Part shown: one piece after another, positions 1-7,947 of the stretch
Position numbering within the stretch: position 1 is the stretch's first letter
Layout of the letters: each line of letters opens with the position of its first letter
Assembly (NCBI GenBank): GCA_023129265.1
Contig: JAGMCJ010000110.1
Span: 1-19,969, forward strand
Direction: 5' to 3'
Length of the DNA: 19,969 nucleotides
Origin: Thermoplasmata archaeon
Lineage (GTDB): Archaea > Thermoplasmatota > Thermoplasmata > RBG-16-68-12 > JAGMCJ01
Translations under genes and position numbers: made by a program
Notes under the pieces: model-generated
What the model saw: only the letters and a program-made list of their open reading frames with translations
Database searches by the model: none
Told to the model about the DNA's origin: nothing

Positions 1-21
1 GTTCCGCGAGGATTGGATTCG

Positions 22-477
22 ATGACAACCGCCTATGACGTTCCCGCAGAGCGGCTGATAGACATAATCGCAACGCAGTTCAAGAGAGAGAGCAAGGTCC
101 AGCCGCCCGAGTGGAGCGCGTTCGCGAAGACCGGCGTCCACAAGGAGAAGAGCCCCGCCCAGGACGACTGGTGGTACACGAGGCTGGCCGCGGTGCTCAG
201 GAAGGTCTACACGGACGGACCGATAGGGAGCGAGAGGATGGCGGCCCTCTTCGGCGGGAAGGAGGATAGGGGGGTGAAGCCCTCCAAGGCGAGGGCGGGA
301 AGCCGCGCGGTTGCTAGGCACTGTCTGAAACAGCTTGAGGAGCTCGGATACGTCTCCGTCGTGGAGAAGAAGGGGAGGAGGATCTCCCCCGCCGGGCAGA
401 GCCTCCTGGACAACGCCTCGCACGATATCCTCAAGAAGATGGCAAAGGACGAACCTGAACTGACGAAGTACCTCTGA
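22..477 (+). CDS. rps19e: 30S ribosomal protein S19e
   Basis: Small-subunit ribosomal protein of the archaeal/eukaryotic S19e family, about 151 residues, the usual length. The N-terminus has the family pattern YDVPAERLI, followed by PPEWSAFAKTGVHKE, DDWWYTRLAAVLRKVY and a winged-helix-like C-terminal half ending in GRRISPAGQSLLD. The ATG at 22 was chosen over an in-frame TTG at 13: the purine-rich GCGAGG at 6-11 lies 10 bases before the ATG but only one base before the TTG. It opens a plus-strand run of translation genes, with the next start only 8 bases past its stop. Its promoter would lie left of the window. Confidence 0.95.
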   Translation: MTTAYDVPAERLIDIIATQFKRESKVQPPEWSAFAKTGVHKEKSPAQDDWWYTRLAAVLRKVYTDGPIGSERMAALFGGKEDRGVKPSKARAGSRAVARHCLKQLEELGYVSVVEKKGRRISPAGQSLLDNASHDILKKMAKDEPELTKYL

Positions 478-485
478 GGTGGGAT

Positions 486-818
486 ATGGAGGAAGACGAG
501 GAGCTTGAGGCACTGAGGAGGAAGCGACTCGAACAGCTTCAGATGAGCCAAGAGCAGAAGCTCGTCGAGCAGGAGCAGGCCGCGCAGGTCGAGGCCCAGA
601 GGCAGGCGGTCCTGAGGAAGATACTCACCCCCGAAGCCAGGGAGAGGATGGGAAGAGTGTCCCTGGCCTATCCGGACATCGCGCGGGGGGTGGAGAACCA
701 GCTGATAGCCCTCGTTCAGGCGGGAAGGGTCCAGTCCGTGATTGACGACGCCTCGCTCAGGGAGATACTGAGAAAGGTCATGCCGAAGAAAAGAGAGATC
801 AAGATAGAGAGGAGATGA
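486..818 (+). CDS. DNA-binding protein, PDCD5/TFAR19 family
   Basis: Archaeal homologue of eukaryotic PDCD5, 110 residues. These are small basic proteins reported to bind nucleic acid; their cellular role in archaea is unsettled. Visible features are a long Glu/Gln/Arg-rich N-terminal helical stretch (about residues 3-48), then the conserved core ILTPEARERMGRVSLAYPDIA and VENQLIALVQAG, then a basic tail KKREIKIERR. GGTGGGA just before the ATG serves as a plausible ribosome-binding site. The position between S19e and L39e is a familiar archaeal arrangement and supports co-transcription with the ribosomal genes. Its stop is one base from the L39e start. Confidence 0.92.
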   Translation: MEEDEELEALRRKRLEQLQMSQEQKLVEQEQAAQVEAQRQAVLRKILTPEARERMGRVSLAYPDIARGVENQLIALVQAGRVQSVIDDASLREILRKVMPKKREIKIERR

Positions 819-819
819 G

Positions 820-975
820 ATGGCAAGGAACAAGCCCCTCGGAAGGAAACTCAGACTGATGAAGGAGACGAAGAAGAATCGGAGGGTTCCCGCGTGGGTC
901 ATCCAGAGGACATCCAGGAGATTCCTCCGGCACCCGAAGAGAAGGCTCTGGAGACGCGGACGCCTGAAGAGGTGA
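820..975 (+). CDS. rpl39e: 50S ribosomal protein L39e
   Basis: Very small, strongly basic ribosomal protein of 51 residues that sits near the exit tunnel of the large subunit. The translation begins MARNKPLGRKLRL, has the family core NRRVPAWVIQRT and ends in RRGRLKR, which matches L39e closely in length and composition. The ATG follows the stop of the PDCD5-like gene by one base, and the purine run GAGAGGAGAT in the end of that gene acts as its ribosome-binding site. It is easy to miss because of its size. Confidence 0.95.
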   Translation: MARNKPLGRKLRLMKETKKNRRVPAWVIQRTSRRFLRHPKRRLWRRGRLKR

Positions 976-979
976 TCCC

Positions 980-1249
980 TTGGCGGATGAAGAGGTAGAG
1001 AGGATTCTGACCATCCCGCTGAGAAAGGTCATCAACGTCCCGAGGAAGAAGCGGGCTCCGAGGGCAGTGAAAGCGATCAAGGAGTACGTGATGAGGCACA
1101 TGAAGGCGGGCTCCGAAGACATCTGGATAGACGCCCGCGTGAATGAGGCCGTGTGGGCGCGGGGGATCGAGAAACCGCCCAACAAGATTCGAGTGAGGGT
1201 CATCAAGTTCGAGGACGGTCTGGTCGAGGTTTCCCTTCCGGAGGGCTGA
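980..1249 (+). CDS. rpl31e: 50S ribosomal protein L31e
   Basis: Large-subunit ribosomal protein of the archaeal/eukaryotic L31e family, 89 residues. Recognisable parts are ERILTIPLRKV at the N-terminus, PRKKRAPRAVKAIKEYVMRH, then DIWIDARVNEAVWARGIEKPP and RVRVIKFEDGLVEV. The start codon is TTG at 980. It is preceded by GAGGTGATCC (969-978), a nearly perfect complement of the archaeal 16S rRNA 3' end that overlaps the L39e stop, which makes the rare start credible. The L39e-L31e-aIF6 order is a classical archaeal cluster. Confidence 0.95.
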   Translation: MADEEVERILTIPLRKVINVPRKKRAPRAVKAIKEYVMRHMKAGSEDIWIDARVNEAVWARGIEKPPNKIRVRVIKFEDGLVEVSLPEG

Positions 1250-1256
1250 GGTCCTC

Positions 1257-1913
1257 TTGATTACCAAGCTCGATTTTCTTGGCAATTCGTACGTAGGCGT
1301 CTTCTGCTCGGCGAACGAGGGACATATCATATGCAATCCCAGCGTTCCCGCCAAGGTTGTGAGAAAGGCGTCGGAGTCCCTGGATGCGGAAGCTGTCATC
1401 ACGACGATCGGCAGCGCGACGATCCTGGGATCCCTGATGCGGTCGAACTCGTACGGCTCTATCGTGACCAACTTCGTGACCCAGAAGGAAATGGACGGTC
1501 TGAAGAGGCTGAGGCCCGTAGAGATAAACCACAAATTGAACGCCGTCGGCAACAACATCCTGTGCAACGACAACGGCGCGGTCGTCCACCCCGGGTTCGG
1601 GAGAGGAGCCGTCAAGCTGCTCAAGGACGCCCTTCAGGTCCCCGTGGTCAGAGGCACCATAGCCGGTCTCAAGACGGTCGGCTCGGTGGCGGTCGCAACG
1701 AACAAGGGGGTCATCTGCCATCCAAAGGTCAGAGATGACGAGAAAAAGGTCCTGGAGGACGTGCTCAAGGTCCCGGCGACGATAGCGACGGCGAACTACG
1801 GAACGACCTATCTCGGGGCTTGTCTCGTGGCGAACAGCAGGGGGGCCGTCGTGGGCACTGCAACGACACCCGTCGAGATTGGGAGGATAGAGGACGGTCT
1901 CGTTCTCTACTGA
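1257..1913 (+). CDS. Translation initiation factor aIF6
   Basis: Archaeal homologue of eIF6, 218 residues, a five-fold pseudosymmetric pentein protein that binds the 50S subunit and prevents premature joining with 30S. The sequence shows the repeated modules of the family: LDFLGNSYVGVFCSANEGH, ITTIGSATILGSLMRSNS, NILCNDNGAVVHPGFGR, VATNKGVICHPKVRDDE and LGACLVANSRGAVVG. The start is a TTG preceded by GAGGTCC, seven bases after the L31e stop, so it is the last visible gene of the translation operon. In many archaea L18a/LX, prefoldin alpha and ftsY follow; here the next gene is on the opposite strand, two bases after the stop. Confidence 0.95.
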   Translation: MITKLDFLGNSYVGVFCSANEGHIICNPSVPAKVVRKASESLDAEAVITTIGSATILGSLMRSNSYGSIVTNFVTQKEMDGLKRLRPVEINHKLNAVGNNILCNDNGAVVHPGFGRGAVKLLKDALQVPVVRGTIAGLKTVGSVAVATNKGVICHPKVRDDEKKVLEDVLKVPATIATANYGTTYLGACLVANSRGAVVGTATTPVEIGRIEDGLVLY

Positions 1914-1915
1914 GG

Positions 1916-2551
1916 CTACAGCGAGAAGACCCAGACGTTCATCTTCCCGGCAAGGTCGTCCCGCTCGAATGAGACCTGGTTCCCGACGCGGATGATCTGC
2001 TCCTCTGGAAAATGGGCGAGGAAATCGTCAACCGGCCCTATGGACAGCGACAGGCCACCGATGCGATAGTGCATTGGCACGCACACCTTGGGACGCAGGT
2101 CCCTGGCTATGTCCGCGGCGTCCTTGGCCCCGATCGTGAAGACGCCCCCGACAGGGATGAAGAGCACGTCGACCCCCCTCAGCTTGGCGAGCTTCTCCTC
2201 GGGCAGTACATGCCCGAGGTCACCGAGATGACAGAACTTGGTTCCCTCTATGTCGAGGAGGAACACCTTGTTCGTCCCTCTCTTCTCGCCCCCAGACCGG
2301 TCGTGAAAGGTCTCGACGGAGCTTATCCGCGCCCCCCTGACCGTTCCATCGAAGTCCTTGTCTATCACCTTGGGACTTCCCCTGACAATCCGGGCACAAT
2401 TGTGGTCCCAGTGGTCATGGGATATGAGCACCAGGTCCGCCGTGACGTTCGGCTGCTTTATCCCTATGGACCTGCCGTCGTGAGGATCTGTCACAACGGT
2501 GATACCATTCGAAATCTCGAAACATGCGTGTCCGTGCCACCGAATCTCCAA
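1916..2551 (-). CDS. Metallo-beta-lactamase-fold hydrolase, UlaG-like
   Basis: A 211-residue metal-dependent hydrolase of the COG2220 type. Metal ligands are visible: HDHWDH (H45, H47, D49, H50), H108 and D111 in HLGDLGH, and H161 in PMHY. The early WHGHACFEI and TDPHDG segments are also typical. The natural substrate of most archaeal members is unknown, so no reaction is assigned. The start is TTG at 2551 with GGGGGAG five bases upstream; the nearby ATG is out of frame. It begins 19 bases after the stop of the zinc-ribbon membrane protein and is probably co-transcribed with it. Its stop lies two bases from that of aIF6 on the other strand. Confidence 0.85.
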   Translation of the reverse strand: MEIRWHGHACFEISNGITVVTDPHDGRSIGIKQPNVTADLVLISHDHWDHNCARIVRGSPKVIDKDFDGTVRGARISSVETFHDRSGGEKRGTNKVFLLDIEGTKFCHLGDLGHVLPEEKLAKLRGVDVLFIPVGGVFTIGAKDAADIARDLRPKVCVPMHYRIGGLSLSIGPVDDFLAHFPEEQIIRVGNQVSFERDDLAGKMNVWVFSL

Positions 2552-2570
2552 CCCAACTCCCCCTCATATC

Positions 2571-3257
2571 CTATGATTCAAAGACGGACCCACACATCGG
2601 GCACTCGAGCTCCTCCTCCTTCAAGGGGGTCTTGCAGACGGGGCAGGCATACTGGACCATCTTCCTCTTGGGACCTTCGGCGACGAGGACCGGGCGCCTC
2701 GATGCGAAGGCGCTCTCCACGGCGACATTGCCGAAGATCACGATGAGAACGGCCCCCAAGACCATGGTAGCTCCTGCGAGCACCCTGTCGGTCACGAGGA
2801 AGAACGAGAGCATGTAGGTCGCAATCCCGGCTACCACAACGAGGGCGGATGATACCACGACGGCATTGCTCCTCTTCTCGAACTGGACCGGGCCCCTGGC
2901 TTCAATTGGCCTGCGGATTCTCCGCTCCCTCGGCTCTTCAGGGATGCTCTCCAGAACCTCCTCCGGCTCCGCGCGGAATACCTCTGGAGGCTCTTCCGTC
3001 ACTAACGGCGCTTCGGGCTCGGACGGAGCCATCGACTTGAGCGTCATGTTGAGCCGTTCCTCGAAATCCAGGTCAGTCTCGTCCGAGAACTCCTCTTCGG
3101 CAGGAACTGTTCCGCGAATCAGAAAACCGCAGGACTCGCAGACGTTCTTGTTCGCGTCCGTCATCTCCCCGCAGTTCGGGCAACGCGTCAGGTCAGCGAC
3201 GTCGCCAAGGCCGCGAATGGAATCCACAGCATCCTCGAGCTCCTCTTCCTCTGGCAT
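2571..3257 (-). CDS. Double zinc-ribbon membrane protein
   Basis: Unrecognised membrane protein with two zinc ribbons. With the ATG at 3257 it has 228 residues. An N-terminal CPNCG...CESCG ribbon is followed by an acidic, Pro/Glu-rich linker, two hydrophobic segments separated by a short TDRV loop (VVVSSALVVVAGIATYMLSF and the segment beginning VLAGATMVLGAVLIVIF), and a C-terminal CPVCK...CPMCG ribbon. Both ribbons probably face the cytoplasm, one on each side of a helical hairpin. An ATG at 3287 is also in frame, but it lies inside a TATA-like sequence (3284-3292). The leaderless spacing seen at other genes here fits 3257 better. No enzymatic signature is present. Confidence 0.75.
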   Translation of the reverse strand: MPEEEELEDAVDSIRGLGDVADLTRCPNCGEMTDANKNVCESCGFLIRGTVPAEEEFSDETDLDFEERLNMTLKSMAPSEPEAPLVTEEPPEVFRAEPEEVLESIPEEPRERRIRRPIEARGPVQFEKRSNAVVVSSALVVVAGIATYMLSFFLVTDRVLAGATMVLGAVLIVIFGNVAVESAFASRRPVLVAEGPKRKMVQYACPVCKTPLKEEELECPMCGSVFES

Positions 3258-3283
3258 GGGTCCTTTTGCATTATCTTCTCTGA

Positions 3284-3292
3284 CCATATAAT
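3284..3292 (-). promoter_or_regulatory. TATA box of zinc-ribbon gene
   Basis: On the minus strand the bases read ATTATATGG, preceded by purines. The centre lies about 31 bases before the ATG at 3257, which predicts transcription starting at or a few bases before that codon. It overlaps the alternative ATG at 3287, which argues against that start. Confidence 0.5.
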
Positions 3293-3328
3293 CGTTTCGA
3301 CATCGTTATCGAGGAACGAGTGAGATAA

Positions 3329-3338
3329 TTTCATATAG
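3329..3338 (+). promoter_or_regulatory. TATA box of DUF373 gene
   Basis: TTTCATATAG lies with its centre about 30 bases before the ATG at 3364, so the message is probably leaderless. No Shine-Dalgarno sequence precedes the ATG, which agrees with that. The box is in the 106-base divergent gap shared with the zinc-ribbon gene. Confidence 0.55.
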
Positions 3339-3363
3339 TTCCTGTCACGATAAAGCGGGCGCT

Positions 3364-4515
3364 ATGAAGGCACTCGTCCTTTGCGTCGACAGAGACGACG
3401 ACATCGGCGTGAAGGCCGGCATACCAGGTCCTGTGATTGGGAAGGATGACAACCTAGCTGCCGCGATGAAGCTCGGCCTGGCGGACCCGGAGGATGCTGA
3501 TGTCAACACCATTCTCTCAGCCGTCGCCATGTACAACGATCTGATGGAGAAGGGGATATCGACGGAGGTCGCCACGATATCGGGGGACAAGGACGTCGGT
3601 TACAAGTCGGACAGGGAGCTCACCAGGCAGCTCAACGAGGTTCTCGATGAGGTCCAACCGAACTACGCCTTCCTCGTGAGCGACGGTGCGGAGGACGAGC
3701 AGGTGTTCCCGATAATCGCATCGAGGATTAAGGTCAACCACGTGAAGAGGGTGTACGTGAGGCAGAACCCAGAGATCGAGAGCGCCTACTACAGCCTCAT
3801 AAGGGCGCTCAAGGACGACAAGATCAAGCGGAGGTACGGCACACCGGTGGCGCTGGTCCTTTTCATCCTGGGCTTCCTCAACATCATCCCGTTCGTCTAC
3901 GCTCTGTTCGTGAGCGGTGTGGAGATAATTCCCACCCTCCCCGCCCTTGCACCAGGGCTCATCGCGCTCGTTCTGAGCATCTACATGTTCTCGAAGATTC
4001 ACTTCGAGGAGGGCTTCGTGAGGACGACCGCAAGGAGGACGAGGGACGGCGTGAGGGACGTCAGGAACTCCATTATGTCCGGTGACTTCACGGTGATCTT
4101 CAAGAGCGTGACGGTCGTGATGGCTCTGATAGGGACTATCACGGGCGTTTCCGCCGCCACGGCACCCGACGTCCATGGTCTGGCACGGGCGATATTCGTG
4201 TTCTTCTTCACATCCATATGGTGGTACATACTGGCCATGTTCGTCTACGAGCTGGGTAGCGTTGTGGACGCCTACGCGAAGAGGAGGAAGTTCCCCGCCT
4301 CCTTCGTTCCGATCATGGTCTTCTGGCTCGTGGTGAGCTTCCTCACTCTCATCTTCTTCGAGGCCATCCGCATGATCGTCCAAGAGGTGGACCCGTACAT
4401 GACGGCGGTGATAACGGTCGAGATTGTGTTCGGGCTGGTCATCACCGTTCTCGGCCTGGCGATATACCGCATGATAGCGCCGAGGATTCCCACAGAGGAC
4501 CTCTGGCGGCACTAG
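3364..4515 (+). CDS. DUF373 family membrane protein
   Basis: A 383-residue archaeal protein of the DUF373 (COG2237) family, whose function is unknown. The N-terminal 155 residues are soluble and begin MKALVLCVDRDDDIGVKAG, with further conserved-looking parts DPEDADVNTILSAVAMY, ISGDKDVGYKSDREL and FLVSDGAEDEQVFPII. From about residue 160 there are six likely membrane helices (roughly 160-180, 190-212, 243-265, 274-297, 314-338, 348-372). A basic, positively charged loop lies between helices 2 and 3. It is followed after 11 bases by the MptE-family gene, so the two probably share one transcript from the TATA box at 3329. Confidence 0.88.
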   Translation: MKALVLCVDRDDDIGVKAGIPGPVIGKDDNLAAAMKLGLADPEDADVNTILSAVAMYNDLMEKGISTEVATISGDKDVGYKSDRELTRQLNEVLDEVQPNYAFLVSDGAEDEQVFPIIASRIKVNHVKRVYVRQNPEIESAYYSLIRALKDDKIKRRYGTPVALVLFILGFLNIIPFVYALFVSGVEIIPTLPALAPGLIALVLSIYMFSKIHFEEGFVRTTARRTRDGVRDVRNSIMSGDFTVIFKSVTVVMALIGTITGVSAATAPDVHGLARAIFVFFFTSIWWYILAMFVYELGSVVDAYAKRRKFPASFVPIMVFWLVVSFLTLIFFEAIRMIVQEVDPYMTAVITVEIVFGLVITVLGLAIYRMIAPRIPTEDLWRH

Positions 4516-4526
4516 GAAGGATGTGT

Positions 4527-5183
4527 ATGGACTTCTCCCGCTGGGAAATCTACTACAATCAGATTCTGGCGGATTTCGGCTACAGCCGGGAGGAGGACGA
4601 GCGGGCGGCCCTGGTGCTCTCGGAACTGCTCGCGGAAAGGACCTCATCCACCGACGAGTTGCGCGAGATGATCGAGGGCGAGATCGTGACCGTTGCGGGC
4701 GACGCTGAATCGCTCGGGCGGGAAATCGACAGCCTGGAGGGCGTGGTCATATCAGCGGACGAAGCGACCTCCGTGCTGCTCAGCCACGACATAATCCCCG
4801 ATGCATTCACAACGGACCTGGACGGAAGAATCGAGGACCTCGTGCGGGCGAACTCGCAGGGGGCGATAGCGATAATCCATGCCCACGGGGACAACATGGA
4901 CGCGTTGAAGGAGCACGTCGGAAAGTTCGAGGGGCGGGTCATCGGAACGACCCAGGCGGAGCCGTTCGACGAGATACACGATTTCGGCGGTTTCACGGAC
5001 GGGGACAGAGCGGTGTTCATAGCCGACCACTTCGGCGCAGAAGAGATAAGGCTCGTGGGCTTCGATTTCGAGAACCCGCGAAAGAAGGACAAGAACCTGG
5101 AGACGAAGGCTAGAAAGCTGGACTGGGCCTACGTACTGATGCGGAGCCTCGATAACGAGAGGATCATCTTCCCATCATCTTGA
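4527..5183 (+). CDS. mptE: 6-hydroxymethylpterin pyrophosphokinase, MptE family (DUF115)
   Basis: Predicted archaeal 6-hydroxymethyl-7,8-dihydropterin pyrophosphokinase. It activates the pterin with ATP for tetrahydromethanopterin or folate-type cofactor synthesis in the cytoplasm. The 218-residue protein has the family features MDFSRWEIYYNQILADFGYS, GDAESL (about 58-63), TTDLDG (95-100), HAHGDN (118-123) and GGFTDGDRA (154-162). The ATG at 4527 is preferred to that at 4521: AGGAAGG (4514-4520) is six bases before 4527 but touches 4521. The last 20 bases overlap the end of gcvPB on the opposite strand. Confidence 0.88.
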   Translation: MDFSRWEIYYNQILADFGYSREEDERAALVLSELLAERTSSTDELREMIEGEIVTVAGDAESLGREIDSLEGVVISADEATSVLLSHDIIPDAFTTDLDGRIEDLVRANSQGAIAIIHAHGDNMDALKEHVGKFEGRVIGTTQAEPFDEIHDFGGFTDGDRAVFIADHFGAEEIRLVGFDFENPRKKDKNLETKARKLDWAYVLMRSLDNERIIFPSS

Positions 5184-6591
5184 AGCTGAGAACGGGCTTG
5201 CGTCCGGCGGCGACCTCGTCCACCCGCTTCACGGACGCGTTGTGAGGGGCGTTCCTCGTGGTCTCCGGGTCCTCGTTCACGATCTCGCGCATGACGTCCG
5301 CGAACCTGTCCAGCGTTTCCTTGGTCTCGCTCTCGGTGGGCTCTATCATCAGTGCCTCGTCCACGAGCTGCGGGAAGTAGGCGGTGGGCGGGTGGAAACC
5401 GAAGTCGATTAGGCGCTTGCAGACGTCCTTCGCCCTGACGCCTCTCTCCTTCAGACCGGAGGCGCTCGCGACGAACTCGTGCTTCCTGAGACCGTTGTAG
5501 GGTATATCCAGCACACCCTCGAGCCTAGAACTCAGGTAATTGGAGTTGAGGACCGCCCGGTCCGCTATCCGCTTGAGCCCGTCCCCTCCCCGGAGCTTGA
5601 TGTACGCGTACGCCTTGAGAAGCACGCCGAAGTTCCCGAGGAAGGAGCGGACCTTCCCGACGCTCTTCGGGCGGTCGTACTCCAGGTAGTAGCGCTCTCC
5701 ATCGTGGGCGACAACGGGCACTGGGAGGAACTCGTCCAGCCTATCGACGACGCCGATGGGACCCGCACCGGGACCCCCTCCTCCGTGCGGCGTCGCGAAC
5801 GTCTTGTGGAGGTTGAAGTGCACGATGTCGAATCTCATCTTGCCAGGGTTCGTGCGTCCCATTATCGCGTTGAGGTTCGCACCGTCGTAGTACAGGACCG
5901 CTCCTGCGTCGTGCACTATCCTCGCGATCTCAAGGATGTCGCTCTCGAAGAGCCCCAGCGTGTTCGGGTTCGTTATCATGAACGCGGCGGTCTTCTCCCC
6001 GACGGCGTTCTCGAGGGCAGAGAGGTCGACGCGGCCCTCCTTGGACTGAATCTCGATCACATCGAAGCCCATCATGGCGGCGCTCGCGGGGTTCGTTCCG
6101 TGCGCCGAGTCAGGGAGGACGACCTGCGTTCTCTTCTCACCGTTGTCCTCGTGGTATGCGCGCGCGATGAGAAGTCCGGTGAACTCGCCGTGAGCGCCCG
6201 CCGCGGGCTGCAGGGTCACGGACCGCACGCCGCCGAGAGTAGCAAGCATGCCCTGGAGCTCGTACAGGACCTGAAGGGCGCCCTGGACCGTGGACCAGTC
6301 CTGCTCGGGATGTAGGAACCTGGCCTTCGGAGAAGAGGCCACCCGCTCGAGTATCTTGGGCGTGTGCTTCATCGTGCACGACCCCAGCGGGTAGAACCCG
6401 GTGTCGACGCCGAAGTTCATCTGGCTGAGCCTGAAATAGTGACGAGTGACCTGGGACTCGCGCAGGTTGGGAATCCTCAGCTCCTCTCTCAGCAGAGACT
6501 CTGGTAGCTCGCTCTCGGGTCCCTCCTCCGCGACCGTGTCTTCGAGTCCGAGTATGAGCGGGACCTCGTAGCGCGCCTGACGGTAGCTCAT
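5164..6591 (-). CDS. gcvPB: Glycine dehydrogenase (decarboxylating) subunit 2
   Basis: C-terminal half (beta subunit, 475 residues) of the P-protein of the glycine cleavage system. This is a pyridoxal-phosphate enzyme that decarboxylates glycine and passes the aminomethyl group to lipoyl-GcvH. The PLP-binding lysine is visible as K263 in HFNLHKTFATPHGGGGPG, with the Gly-rich loop directly after it. The N-terminus has FYPLGSCTMKHTPK and later HGTNPASAAMMGFDV, both typical. Its ATG overlaps the stop of gcvPA as ATGA, so the subunits are likely translationally coupled. No gcvT, gcvH or lipoate gene is in the window. Confidence 0.95.
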   Translation of the reverse strand: MSYRQARYEVPLILGLEDTVAEEGPESELPESLLREELRIPNLRESQVTRHYFRLSQMNFGVDTGFYPLGSCTMKHTPKILERVASSPKARFLHPEQDWSTVQGALQVLYELQGMLATLGGVRSVTLQPAAGAHGEFTGLLIARAYHEDNGEKRTQVVLPDSAHGTNPASAAMMGFDVIEIQSKEGRVDLSALENAVGEKTAAFMITNPNTLGLFESDILEIARIVHDAGAVLYYDGANLNAIMGRTNPGKMRFDIVHFNLHKTFATPHGGGGPGAGPIGVVDRLDEFLPVPVVAHDGERYYLEYDRPKSVGKVRSFLGNFGVLLKAYAYIKLRGGDGLKRIADRAVLNSNYLSSRLEGVLDIPYNGLRKHEFVASASGLKERGVRAKDVCKRLIDFGFHPPTAYFPQLVDEALMIEPTESETKETLDRFADVMREIVNEDPETTRNAPHNASVKRVDEVAAGRKPVLSFKMMGR

Positions 6592-7910
6592 CTGACCCCC
6601 TCCAGCGCCCAGACGAGCCGGTCGATGTCCGATGTCGTGTGCATCTCCGTGAACGCGAAGAGAGCGGATTCCTCCAGCTCCGGGAAGTGGGACTTGAGCG
6701 GGAGCCCGCCGTGGATGCCAGAGTGCAGCAAGTGCCTGTGAACGGCATCGTAGGAGACCTTGGATTTGACAACGAACTCGTTGAAGTGCTCCGCCGCGAA
6801 AGCGGGAGCGAGGAAGTCGTCGAGCGAGCGGATCCGCTTCATCGCTTCCCTTGTCCGCTTACCGCATTCGTTGGCGACCTTCCTGAGCCCGTTCCTTCCC
6901 AGCACCGAGATGTAGACGGCGGAAGCGATGGCCATGAGGGACTCGTTCGAGCAGATGTTGCTCGTCGCCTTCTCCCGCCTGATATGCTGCTCCCTCGTCT
7001 GCAGGGTCATGCAGAAGGCCCGGTCGCCGTCTGCGTCCTCGGTGATACCGATCACCCGCCCAGGCATCTTCCTCACGTGCTTCTGGAGGCATGCGAATAT
7101 CCCCAGGAGCGGCCCGCCAAAGCTCGGATAGGAGCCGAGCATCTGACCCTCGCCGACGACAATGTCAGCGCCGTGGTCCCCCGGCGGCTTCAGCAGCGCG
7201 AGGGATATGGGATTGACGCCCGCTATGAGCATGGCATCTCCTGAGACATCCTTCACCACATCGAGCTCATCCTCGATCACGCCGAAGAAGTTGGGGCTCT
7301 CGAAATACACGCCAGCCGTCTCGTCGGAGACAAGGCTCCTCAGATGCTCGGTGTCCATCTTGCCCGTCTCCTTGTCGTAGTCGAACGCTCTGACTCTGAC
7401 TCCAGGACCCTTGCAGTAGTTGGCGAGGACGCTGTGCTTGTCCCAGTGCATCGCCCTCGGGACGATGATCTCTCTCTTGCGGGTCAGGCGGGCGGCCATG
7501 AGCGCCGCTTCCCCTATGGCGGTCGACCAGTCGTACATGGACGTGTTCGCCGCCTCCATCCCCGTGAGCTCGCAAATCATGCTCTGGTACTCGAAGAGAG
7601 CCTGCAGCATCCCTTGGCTGGCCTCGGGCTGGTACGGCGTGTATGATGTGTAGAACTCCGAGCGGGAAAGGATCTCATCGACGAGGGAGGGCACGTAGTG
7701 ATTGTACACCCCTCCGCCGAGGAAAGCGGGCATCTCCTTGATGCTCTTGTTCTTGGAGAGCACGGCCTCGACCTCGTTGAGGACCTCCATCTCGCTTTTG
7801 CCAGGCGGCAGTCCGATCTCCTCGATTCTCACGTCCTCGGGGATGTCCTCGAAGAGTTCGTTGATGGATTCCATGCCTAGCGACCTGAGCATCTCGTCCT
7901 CTGAGTCCAT
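6588..7910 (-). CDS. gcvPA: Glycine dehydrogenase (decarboxylating) subunit 1
   Basis: N-terminal half (alpha subunit, 440 residues) of the split glycine decarboxylase. It pairs with GcvPB, which carries the PLP lysine. Typical segments are AFLGGGVYNHYVPSLVDEI, the stretch from YTPYQPEASQG to LFEYQ, NTSMYDWSTA, HWDKHSV, GEGQMLGSYPSFGGP and RREKATSNICSNE. The ATG at 7910 has GAGGGT (7915-7920, minus strand) just upstream and a TATA-like TATAAA on the coding-complement 32 bases before it. It may therefore be leaderless or have a very short leader. It lies 37 bases after the sulfur-carrier gene on the same strand. Confidence 0.95.
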   Translation of the reverse strand: MDSEDEMLRSLGMESINELFEDIPEDVRIEEIGLPPGKSEMEVLNEVEAVLSKNKSIKEMPAFLGGGVYNHYVPSLVDEILSRSEFYTSYTPYQPEASQGMLQALFEYQSMICELTGMEAANTSMYDWSTAIGEAALMAARLTRKREIIVPRAMHWDKHSVLANYCKGPGVRVRAFDYDKETGKMDTEHLRSLVSDETAGVYFESPNFFGVIEDELDVVKDVSGDAMLIAGVNPISLALLKPPGDHGADIVVGEGQMLGSYPSFGGPLLGIFACLQKHVRKMPGRVIGITEDADGDRAFCMTLQTREQHIRREKATSNICSNESLMAIASAVYISVLGRNGLRKVANECGKRTREAMKRIRSLDDFLAPAFAAEHFNEFVVKSKVSYDAVHRHLLHSGIHGGLPLKSHFPELEESALFAFTEMHTTSDIDRLVWALEGVR

Positions 7911-7937
7911 GTAAACCCTCTAGGAATTGCCTATGCA

Positions 7938-7945
7938 CTATAAAT
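7938..7945 (-). promoter_or_regulatory. TATA box of gcvPA-gcvPB
   Basis: The minus strand reads GATTTATAGTG around these bases. The centre is about 32 bases before the gcvPA ATG. It lies in the 37-base gap after the sulfur-carrier gene, so the gcvP pair can be transcribed on its own as well as by read-through. Confidence 0.55.
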
Positions 7946-7947
7946 CT

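Noticed and set aside
207..902. 231-codon open frame on the minus strand
   Set aside because: It overlaps S19e, the PDCD5-like gene and L39e, all of which are secure.
3517..4647. 376-codon open frame on the minus strand
   Set aside because: It is antisense to the DUF373 gene, its translation is an unlikely His/Arg/Pro-rich mixture, and it has no ribosome-binding site. GC-rich coding DNA often leaves such frames open.
5479..6315. 278-codon open frame on the plus strand
   Set aside because: It is antisense to gcvPB, whose motifs are complete. The translation is dominated by Val/Arg/Glu without any family feature.
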